A program made the position numbers and the translations under genes. A stretch of DNA of 6,600 nt. Source: Oscillospiraceae bacterium. GTDB lineage: Bacteria > Bacillota > Clostridia > Oscillospirales > Oscillospiraceae. Below, in pieces: positions 1 through 3,974 of this stretch (the stretch's first letter is position 1; each line of letters starts with the position of its first letter). A model generated the notes under the pieces. The model was not told the origin of the DNA. It did no database searches and worked only from the letters and a program-made list of their open reading frames with translations. The stretch spans positions 1 to 6,600 of the forward strand of contig JAIRRO010000005.1 in the NCBI GenBank assembly GCA_031255955.1. Direction: 5' to 3'.

Positions 1-74
1 AGTAGCTCTTGGTGCTTTACGAAGAGCATCTTGAACACTGTGTCGCGTGTGAATTTGTATTCCAGCTCCGGCAT
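1..74 (-). CDS. Rpn / PD-(D/E)XK nuclease family transposase-like protein, N-terminal fragment (cut by window edge)
   Basis: Only the first 24 codons lie in the window; the gene runs leftward off the edge. The peptide begins MPELEYKFTRDTVFKMLFVK. The Y-K-F-T-x-D-T-x-F-K-x-L-F opening is the style I know from Rpn family recombination-promoting nucleases (PD-(D/E)XK transposase family), whose members often start with this segment before the nuclease core. The core and its catalytic acidic and lysine residues are outside the window, so activity cannot be judged. The ATG at 74-72 is chosen because a strong ribosome binding site (GGAGGTG) stands 8 bases upstream and a good promoter precedes it. 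The gene diverges from the cupin-prs-pth block and borders a long gene-free interval with a large inverted repeat. The family call rests on a short N-terminus recalled from memory; the presence of a translated gene is more secure than its name. Confidence 0.7.
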   Translation of the reverse strand, partial: MPELEYKFTRDTVFKMLFVKHQEL

Positions 75-80
75 TGCTGT

Positions 81-87
81 CACCTCC
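81..87 (-). promoter_or_regulatory. Ribosome binding site of the leftward Rpn-type gene
   Basis: Read on the minus strand the bases are GGAGGTG, close to a perfect Shine-Dalgarno. The GGAGG core lies 8 bases before the ATG at 74-72. This site decides the start and supports real translation of a fragment that is otherwise only 24 codons long. Confidence 0.75.
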
Positions 88-102
88 GTGTTGTTGTGCT
101 TT

Positions 103-131
103 ATTCTATCACGGTGGTGGCGGTTTTTCAA
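103..131 (-). promoter_or_regulatory. Sigma-A type promoter for the leftward Rpn-type gene
   Basis: On the minus strand a -35 box TTGAAA (131-126) is followed after exactly 17 bases by a -10 box TAGAAT (108-103). Transcription would begin near position 96, giving a leader of about 22 bases that includes the ribosome binding site. Each box departs from consensus at a single base. Confidence 0.7.
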
Positions 132-211
132 GGGGGGTAAATATGTTCGTGCAGAAGCAGCGCAGTTGGCACTGGCGCACACCTCCGGTTTGTCCGTTTT
201 GCCTCCGGCGG

Positions 212-239
212 CACCCTTTTCGTCTCGGCGAAAAGGGTG
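212..239. repeat. Perfect 11-bp hairpin
   Basis: CACCCTTTTCG (212-222) and CGAAAAGGGTG (229-239) are exact reverse complements around a 6-base loop. There is no T-run after the stem on either strand, so it is not an ordinary intrinsic terminator. It sits just outside the left arm of the long inverted repeat. Confidence 0.75.
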
Positions 240-267
240 TAAAAGCCGATCAGGGGAGAGGGATGGA

Positions 268-459
268 GTCCTCACACCCTGCGCTAAGACTCGGTTCGCG
301 CTAACGCGCAACCCTCGCTCGCTCCGCGGTTCGTCCTCTCCTCCTCGAAACGCTTCGCTGGTTTCTCGTCGGTATTGGACGGAGTTACGCTTCCTCTCCC
401 CTGCACCCCTCTCCTTGAAACGACCAAAGGGGGGCGTCCGCACCCCCCTTATGGAATCC
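268..459 (+). repeat. Left arm of long imperfect inverted repeat
   Basis: This stretch of about 192 bp reappears in reverse complement at 673-873. Agreement is very high in the outer about 44 bp (268-311, containing GCGCTAAGACTCGG) and in the inner about 100 bp (359-459, containing TCGTCGGTATTGGACGGAGT and CTCCTTGAAACGACCAAAGG). The stretch between (about 312-358) has diverged, and the right arm is about 9 bp longer there. The outer boundary is the motif GTCCTCACACC; the inner boundary is ATGGAATCC. Confidence 0.9.
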
Positions 460-672
460 CCCTGAGATTGGAAACGACGGGGTGTATTCCCGCCTTTTTC
501 TCAAACACCGCACAGCGAATCCTGTTCTGGATGGCACCTACGAATACGATAAAGCGTAGTCCCCCTGACCACCACACGCGAATCACATCTTGTCGCTGCC
601 GCCCTGCGGTGGAGGCAATGGGGCTGTCCGCGAGGGTGCGTTCGTTCTATCGTCCTGTTCCCGTCCTCGGGA

Positions 673-873
673 GGATTCCATAAGGGGGACGCGGACGTCC
701 CCCTTTGGTCGTTTCAAGGAGAGGGGTGCAGGGGAGAGGACGCGTAACTCCGTCCAATACCGACGAGAAACCAAGCGGCGCAGCTGCTGTTTCGAAGTCG
801 GAGAGGACGAGCCCCGAAGCGTGCGAGGTTTGCGCGTTAGCGCGAACCGAGTCTTAGCGCAGGGTGTGAGGAC
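673..873 (-). repeat. Right arm of long imperfect inverted repeat
   Basis: This is the reverse-complement partner of 268-459. It starts with GGATTCCAT and ends with GGTGTGAGGAC. The inner and outer blocks match the left arm almost base for base, while the middle (about 774-829) has substitutions and an insertion of several bases, including GCAGCTGCTG. The pattern of two conserved blocks around a variable one suggests two copies of one interspersed element in opposite orientation, or the ends of one symmetric element. Confidence 0.9.
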
Positions 874-986
874 GATGCCGGCAGGCGGGACACGACACGA
901 GGTTGCGTCAGATTTCCCTGCGCTGCCAAGCGCACGCAAGGCATTCGCCATATCGCCCCGCGGCACCCGCCGCACACGCATTTTCA

Positions 987-1005
987 GGCGGTTTGCCAAA
1001 CCGCC
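987..1005. repeat. Short GC-rich inverted repeat upstream of the cupin promoter
   Basis: GGCGGTTTG (987-995) and CAAACCGCC (997-1005) are exact reverse complements around one central base. As RNA the hairpin would have about 7 base pairs and a 5-base loop. It lies 12 bases before the -35 box at 1018. The following bases are C-rich rather than T-rich, so a terminator is unlikely. An operator or a simple edge of the repeat region are both possible. Confidence 0.55.
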
Positions 1006-1017
1006 CCCCGCCCCCTC

Positions 1018-1046
1018 TTGAACTTCACAAAAAAGAGTGCTACAAT
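1018..1046 (+). promoter_or_regulatory. Sigma-A type promoter for the cupin-prs-pth block
   Basis: TTGAAC (1018-1023), a 17-base spacer with an A-run, and TACAAT (1041-1046). Transcription would start near 1053 and give a leader of about 50 bases before the cupin start. No other good promoter is visible before prs, so this one may drive all three genes. Confidence 0.75.
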
Positions 1047-1105
1047 ACGGCAAGCGATTAATTCGTCGGCGAAATCCAAAATTATTTTTAAGGAGCGAAT
1101 CACAA

Positions 1106-1471
1106 ATGAGCTGCAAAATCACGCGGAAGGACGAAGCATACACCTATGAGGCGCCGGGGCATTTTGATGTCCGCACGACGCGCCTGCACGACCCGAAGGA
1201 CGTTAATCAGGGCGGGATTACAATGGGTCTCTCGCACTTTTTACCCGGCGGCGGTTGCAATTACGGCGCAAACGCGAAGGAGACCATCTATTACATAATG
1301 GAGGGTCAGATGTATTTGGAAAGCGAGCTGGGTACACCCGACGAGGTGAAAACCACGCTTTACGCCGGGGATTCTTATCACTGCGGTCCCGGCACAAAAA
1401 AATCGGTGGTAAACAACGGCGCGGATTCCTGCAAGATGCTGGTTGTGCTGATTACGCCGCCGGAGGCATAA
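1106..1471 (+). CDS. Small single-domain cupin protein, without canonical metal-binding histidines
   Basis: The product has 121 residues, the size of one cupin barrel. Cupin motif 1 is recognisable around residues 47-67 (PGGG...KETIYYIMEG) and motif 2 around 88-105 (GDSYHCGPGTKK...VVNNG). The histidines that normally coordinate the metal in motif 1 (H-x-H) are replaced by Asn, Tyr, Ala and Asn near residues 52-56, and the motif 2 histidine position after PGT holds Lys98-Lys99. A metal-dependent oxygenase or isomerase role is therefore doubtful; a ligand-binding or metal-free role is possible. The ATG at 1106 is chosen because AAGGAG (1090-1095) lies 10 bases before it; the in-frame GTG at 1037 falls inside the promoter. 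It is the first gene of the block, 72 bp ahead of prs. The specific function and substrate are unknown. Confidence 0.8.
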   Translation: MSCKITRKDEAYTYEAPGHFDVRTTRLHDPKDVNQGGITMGLSHFLPGGGCNYGANAKETIYYIMEGQMYLESELGTPDEVKTTLYAGDSYHCGPGTKKSVVNNGADSCKMLVVLITPPEA

Positions 1472-1530
1472 TTAGCGCGCCGACATGCGGGACAGGCAAG
1501 CAAAAAAATACGGAAACGCAATTTGTGAAA

Positions 1531-1536
1531 GAGGGT
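1531..1536 (+). promoter_or_regulatory. Ribosome binding site that sets the TTG start of prs
   Basis: GAGGGT lies 7 bases before a TTG codon at 1544. There is no in-frame ATG close by, and the family N-terminus begins right here, so this site supports the non-ATG start. Confidence 0.6.
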
Positions 1537-1543
1537 AATTTCA

Positions 1544-2503
1544 TTGGCATACAGCAACGAAATTAAGGTGTTCACCGGCAATTCCAACAAAGCCCTCGCG
1601 GAGGGGATAGTCAAGCGGCTGGGCGTTAAGCTCGGTGACGCGAAGGTGAGCGCGTTTGCCGACGGGGAGGTGTCGCTATCCATCAACGAGACGCTGCGCG
1701 GCTCGGATGTGTTCATCATTCAATCCACCTGCAACCACGTCAACGACAATCTTATGGAGCTGCTTGTGATGATTGACGCCTGCCGCCGCGCGTCCGCGGG
1801 GCGCATCACGGCTGTCATTCCATACTTCGGCTATGCGCGGCAGGATCGCAAGGATAAGGCGCGCGCGCCGATTTCCGCGAAGCTCGTCGCCAATATGATC
1901 ACAACGGCGGGTGCTGACCGCGTGCTGACGATGGACCTTCACTCCGCGCAGATTCAAGGGTTTTTTGATATCCCGCTGGACAATATGTTCGCCGGGCGTA
2001 TGCTGGCGGAGCATTATATCAATGTGTTCGGCAAGGAAAATCCCGAATATGTGGTCATCTCTCCGGACGTCGGTTCGGTGGCGCGCGCGCGCGCCTTCGC
2101 CCAGCGGCTGGGGTATGGGCTGGCTATCGTGGACAAGCTGCGCTCAGAGGCGAACAAATCAGAGGTTATGAACATCATCGGCGATGTGCGCGACAAGAAC
2201 GTGATTATTTTTGACGATATGGTGGATACGGCGGGGACGCTCTGCGGCGCGGCTAAGGCGCTGAAGGAGGAGGGCGGCGCCAAGGAAATTTACGCCTGCG
2301 CCTCTCACGGCGTACTCTCCAACCCCGCGATAGACCGCATAGAGGCAAGCCCCATCAAGGTGCTGCGTCTTGTGGATACAATCCCCTATCCCAAGAACGC
2401 GCCCACCTGCTCAAAAATTCAATACATCAGCGCCGCGGAAATTTTCGCGGAGGCGATACTGCGCGTTCACGACGAGGTTTCCATCTCTACGCTGTTCAGA
2501 TAA
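1544..2503 (+). CDS. prs: Ribose-phosphate pyrophosphokinase (PRPP synthetase)
   Basis: A cytosolic class I PRPP synthetase of 319 residues, the usual family length. It transfers diphosphate from ATP to ribose 5-phosphate to make PRPP for purine, pyrimidine, NAD, histidine and tryptophan synthesis. Visible motifs in order are FADGE (38-42), the ATP-site segment YFGYARQDRK (94-103), MDLHSAQIQGFFD (130-142) with the metal/ATP histidine H133, DVGSVARAR (175-183), the catalytic flexible-loop Lys198 and Arg200, and the PRPP-binding loop DDMVDTAGT (224-232). The C-terminus SISTLFR is typical. In the flexible loop, Leu199 stands where the Bacillus enzyme has Arg between the catalytic Lys and Arg; both catalytic residues are kept. 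Translation starts at TTG, supported by GAGGGT upstream and by the fit to the family N-terminus. pth follows after 3 bp, so co-transcription is likely; glmU, a frequent upstream partner in Firmicutes, is absent here. Confidence 0.96.
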   Translation: MAYSNEIKVFTGNSNKALAEGIVKRLGVKLGDAKVSAFADGEVSLSINETLRGSDVFIIQSTCNHVNDNLMELLVMIDACRRASAGRITAVIPYFGYARQDRKDKARAPISAKLVANMITTAGADRVLTMDLHSAQIQGFFDIPLDNMFAGRMLAEHYINVFGKENPEYVVISPDVGSVARARAFAQRLGYGLAIVDKLRSEANKSEVMNIIGDVRDKNVIIFDDMVDTAGTLCGAAKALKEEGGAKEIYACASHGVLSNPAIDRIEASPIKVLRLVDTIPYPKNAPTCSKIQYISAAEIFAEAILRVHDEVSISTLFR

Positions 2504-2506
2504 AAA

Positions 2507-3109
2507 ATGTCCGTAAGAATACCGTTTTTCAGGAAACCCGCGGGCGTTGCCCGGATTGTCGTCTTTCTCGGCAATCCGGGCTTTCGCTACGCGAACACGC
2601 GGCACAACGCTGGCTTTATGGTCTGCGACGCGCTTTCGGAGCGATTAAACACGCGTGTTGACCGCCTAAAATTCAAGGCTCTGACAGGCACGGCGGAGAT
2701 AGCGGGTGAGCGCGTACTGTTAATGAAGCCGCAGACATTTATGAATCTTTCAGGCGAGGCTGCGCGCGAGGCGATGCGGTTTTATAAAATCGACATCCCG
2801 GGGCTTTTTGTCGTCTCGGACGATGTTGCGCTGCCCGTCGGCAAGCTGCGGCTGCGGCGCGGCGGCTCCGCCGGGGGGCATAACGGTCTGCGCGATATTA
2901 TCGAAAAATGCGGGGGCGACGGCTTCCCGCGTCTGAAAATCGGCGTCGGCGCGCCGGATAGCGCGGATACGGATCTGGCGGACTATGTGCTGGGCGCGAT
3001 AACGGGACATGAACGCGAGGAAATGGAGCGCACCGCGGCGCGCGCCGTTGACGCCCTGATATGCGCCCTGACAGAGGGCATGGACGCCGCCATGCGGGGG
3101 TATAATTGA
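2507..3109 (+). CDS. pth: Peptidyl-tRNA hydrolase
   Basis: A 200-residue Pth that frees tRNA from peptidyl-tRNA dropped by ribosomes. Family landmarks are FLGNPG (20-25) with Asn23, the catalytic histidine H33 in NTRHNAGF (30-37), TFMNLSG (77-83) with Met79-Asn80, Asp105 in the SDDVALP segment, and Asn126 in GGHNGLRD (123-130). These match the E. coli residues N10, H20, M67-N68, D93 and N114. The second acidic position of the D-x-x-D-x-P segment is Ala108. The core begins near residue 16, so there is an N-terminal extension of about 14 basic and aromatic residues (MSVRIPFFRK...). I recall similar short leaders in other Clostridia. No ATG, GTG or TTG lies between the proposed start and the core. 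The gene starts 3 bp after the prs stop with no clear ribosome binding site, which suggests translational coupling. Base composition changes sharply right after its stop. Confidence 0.95.
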   Translation: MSVRIPFFRKPAGVARIVVFLGNPGFRYANTRHNAGFMVCDALSERLNTRVDRLKFKALTGTAEIAGERVLLMKPQTFMNLSGEAAREAMRFYKIDIPGLFVVSDDVALPVGKLRLRRGGSAGGHNGLRDIIEKCGGDGFPRLKIGVGAPDSADTDLADYVLGAITGHEREEMERTAARAVDALICALTEGMDAAMRGYN

Positions 3110-3159
3110 AGGTAAGTTGTGATTGGTGTGCAATTAAATTTATAATTTTCAAAGTACAC

Positions 3160-3202
3160 ATCATATATAAAGCGAGGTGTTGACATTTGCTTTATATATG
3201 AT
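3160..3202. promoter_or_regulatory. Palindromic operator over the toxin-antitoxin promoter
   Basis: ATCATATATAAAGC (3160-3173) and GCTTTATATATGAT (3189-3202) are perfect 14-bp reverse complements with 15 bases between them. The -35 box lies between the arms and the right arm fills most of the spacer up to the -10 box, so a protein bound here would block RNA polymerase. In RelB- and YefM-type systems the antitoxin, alone or with toxin, represses its own promoter through such sites. That it is the operator is an inference from position and symmetry. Confidence 0.8.
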
Positions 3203-3209
3203 ATATAAT
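3180..3209 (+). promoter_or_regulatory. Near-consensus sigma-A promoter of the toxin-antitoxin operon
   Basis: TTGACA (3180-3185) and TATAAT (3204-3209) both match consensus exactly, with an 18-base spacer. Transcription would start near 3216. Such a strong promoter under tight operator control is usual for type II toxin-antitoxin operons. Confidence 0.88.
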
Positions 3210-3215
3210 GGGATT

Positions 3216-3223
3216 GAAAGGGG
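3216..3223 (+). promoter_or_regulatory. Ribosome binding site that sets the antitoxin start
   Basis: GAAAGGGG lies 11 bases before the ATG at 3235. The earlier in-frame ATG at 3208 overlaps the -10 box and precedes the expected transcription start, so this site and the 3235 start are preferred. Confidence 0.6.
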
Positions 3224-3234
3224 TGTCTTTTATT

Positions 3235-3492
3235 ATGGCACAGGCTTTGGTTAATTTCCGGTTGGATGAAGACTTAAAAAAGGGTATGGAGCAAACCTGC
3301 AGGGAGCTGGGGTTGAGCATGACGACCGCATTTACAATCTTTGCAACTAAGGTAAGCCGGGAAAAAAGAATCCCATTTGAAGTGGCGATAGATCCATTTT
3401 ACTCGGAAGCGAATATGAAACGATTGAAGAAGTCAATTGCCCAAATGGAAGCCACAGGCGGGACAGTACATGAGGTAGACTACGGTGATTAA
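3235..3492 (+). CDS. RelB/DinJ family antitoxin
   Basis: From the ATG at 3235 the product has 85 residues. The first half (about 3-50) fits a ribbon-helix-helix DNA-binding domain: a beta strand ALVNFRLDEDL (4-14), then helices through CRELGLSMTTAFTIFATKV, ending with the RelB/DinJ hallmark RIPFEV (45-50). The charged C-terminal part (about 55-85, ANMKRLKKSIAQME...) would wrap and neutralise the toxin. It should act as a dimer on the palindrome at 3160-3202 and repress the operon. Its stop overlaps the start of the toxin gene by 8 bp, with GAGGT (3472-3476) inside this gene as the toxin's ribosome binding site. The coding sequence is clearly more AT-rich than prs, pth and guaB, which suggests horizontal acquisition. 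An unusual point is the pairing with a YoeB-type toxin, which in E. coli is matched with the unrelated antitoxin YefM. Confidence 0.9.
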   Translation: MAQALVNFRLDEDLKKGMEQTCRELGLSMTTAFTIFATKVSREKRIPFEVAIDPFYSEANMKRLKKSIAQMEATGGTVHEVDYGD

Positions 3493-3748
3493 ATCGTGGT
3501 CAGACGAAGCGTGGGAAGATTTTGAGTATTGGACAGAGCAAGACAGAAAAACCCTGCGGCGAATATTGAAGTTGCTCAAAGACATCGACAGAAACGGCTA
3601 CAAGGGGATGGGAAAGCCGGAGCGTTTGAGCGGCGATCTTGCGGCATATTGGAGCAGGCGGATAGATGATTATAACCGTATAGTTTATCGTATCGAGGAC
3701 GATGCAATTAAGATTGTTCAATGCGGTTCGCACTACAAGGAGAAGTGA
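3485..3748 (+). CDS. YoeB/Txe family toxin, ribosome-dependent mRNA endonuclease
   Basis: An 87-residue protein starting at GTG, 8 bp inside the antitoxin gene. It aligns with E. coli YoeB almost without gaps: KSWSDEAWEDFEYW (3-16), GKGKPE-like GMGKPERL (41-48), YWSRRI (55-60), the segment around NRIVYRI (64-70), and a C-terminal HY. The catalytic residues of YoeB fall at the same numbers here, Glu46, Arg65 and His83, with Tyr84 next to the histidine. The toxin should therefore be active: it would enter the ribosomal A site and cut mRNA, slowing growth when the antitoxin is degraded. Nothing suggests truncation. It is co-transcribed and probably translationally coupled with the antitoxin, which keeps antitoxin in excess. 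The family call is firm; the mRNA cleavage specificity cannot be read from the sequence. Confidence 0.94.
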   Translation: MIKSWSDEAWEDFEYWTEQDRKTLRRILKLLKDIDRNGYKGMGKPERLSGDLAAYWSRRIDDYNRIVYRIEDDAIKIVQCGSHYKEK

Positions 3749-3863
3749 CGCGCTGCGTCATCGGCTCAGTGCTGATGGAAAAGACATCATAGAGCACATC
3801 CATAATCTCGGCATCCGTCTCAGCGTGAACGCTTTTCTTACTGACATTATCACTGAACGATGA
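3747..3863 (+). pseudogene. Possible remnant of an unknown gene behind the toxin
   Basis: Directly after the toxin, in a different frame, an open stretch ends at a TGA (3861-3863). Its last part reads like real protein, with KDIIEHIHNLGIRLS and then NAFLTDIITER, an amphipathic, helix-like composition. There is no start codon with a ribosome binding site of its own, and the frame runs back into the toxin gene. I do not recognise the family. It could be the tail of a gene broken when the toxin-antitoxin cassette inserted, or chance. Nothing else is seen between the toxin and the guaB promoter. Confidence 0.3.
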
Positions 3864-3882
3864 CAATTAATAGGGTCGGCGC

Positions 3883-3911
3883 TTGACTTTTTCGCCGCGG
3901 CGCGGTATATT
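3883..3911 (+). promoter_or_regulatory. Sigma-A type promoter of guaB
   Basis: TTGACT (3883-3888), a 17-base spacer and TATATT (3906-3911). The spacer contains the self-complementary CGCCGCGGCG (3893-3902). Transcription would start near 3918, leaving a leader of about 57 bases. Confidence 0.75.
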
Positions 3912-3944
3912 CATATGTATCAGACAACATCATCAATACATATG
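3912..3944. promoter_or_regulatory. Inverted repeat at the guaB transcription start
   Basis: CATATGTAT (3912-3920) and ATACATATG (3936-3944) are perfect 9-bp reverse complements with 15 bases between. The element begins right after the -10 box and covers the expected start of the transcript. It could be a repressor site, or a weak hairpin at the 5' end of the mRNA. It does not match any operator I can name. Confidence 0.5.
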
Positions 3945-3964
3945 CCGTCTGCCGGCGGCGGAAT

Positions 3965-3968
3965 GGAG
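3965..3968 (+). promoter_or_regulatory. Ribosome binding site that sets the guaB start
   Basis: GGAG lies 6 bases before the ATG at 3975. The earlier in-frame ATG at 3915 lies at or before the expected transcription start and would add 20 residues absent from the family. The ATG at 3963 overlaps this site itself. Confidence 0.65.
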
Positions 3969-3974
3969 CTTACA

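Larger units (their letters stand above)
141..1017. other. Gene-free interval of about 880 bp carrying repeat structure
   Basis: No frame here has a convincing start, ribosome binding site or recognisable protein. Long open frames exist on both strands, but they are rich in Arg, Ser, Pro and Leu. The two arms of the inverted repeat yield nearly the same peptide on opposite strands, which is what a duplicated non-coding repeat in GC-rich DNA produces. From left to right it holds a perfect 11-bp hairpin (212-239), the left repeat arm (268-459), a centre of 213 bp without recognised content, the right arm (673-873), a GC-rich stretch (874-986) and a small hairpin (987-1005). It lies between two divergently transcribed genes with clear promoters at both edges, so promoters occupy only the margins. 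It may be a mobile or interspersed intergenic element; no terminal transposase or convincing target duplication is visible. Confidence 0.7.

Noticed and set aside
31..465. A 144-residue open frame on the plus strand across the left repeat arm
   Set aside because: Its beginning overlaps the Rpn-type gene and that gene's promoter on the other strand, it has no ribosome binding site, and the part inside the repeat is mirrored by a similar peptide from the opposite arm. This is a by-product of repeat DNA.
262..877. GATG at both outer sides of the inverted repeat (262-265 and 874-877) as a target-site duplication
   Set aside because: Four bases match easily by chance, and the left copy is separated from the arm by two bases.
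987..1005. A Rho-independent terminator in front of the cupin promoter
   Set aside because: The short stem is followed by C-rich sequence on the plus strand and by no T-run on the minus strand, and no gene ends nearby.
583..1143. A 186-residue open frame on the minus strand across the right repeat arm
   Set aside because: It starts inside the cupin gene, covers the cupin promoter, and its sequence is low-complexity Arg/Ser/Pro/Leu. It repeats the peptide of the left arm, as expected for a non-coding repeat.
3110..3159. A terminator after pth in the AT-rich stretch
   Set aside because: The short A/T symmetry around 3131-3149 has no GC stem and no following T-run.
3208..3234. Upstream ATG at 3208 as the antitoxin start
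   Set aside because: This codon overlaps the -10 box and precedes the expected transcription start; the ATG at 3235 has a ribosome binding site and fits the family N-terminus.
3915..3974. Upstream ATG at 3915 as the guaB start
   Set aside because: It lies at the transcription start with no ribosome binding site, and the 20 extra residues are not part of the family; homologues begin at the MAYIYEEP sequence.
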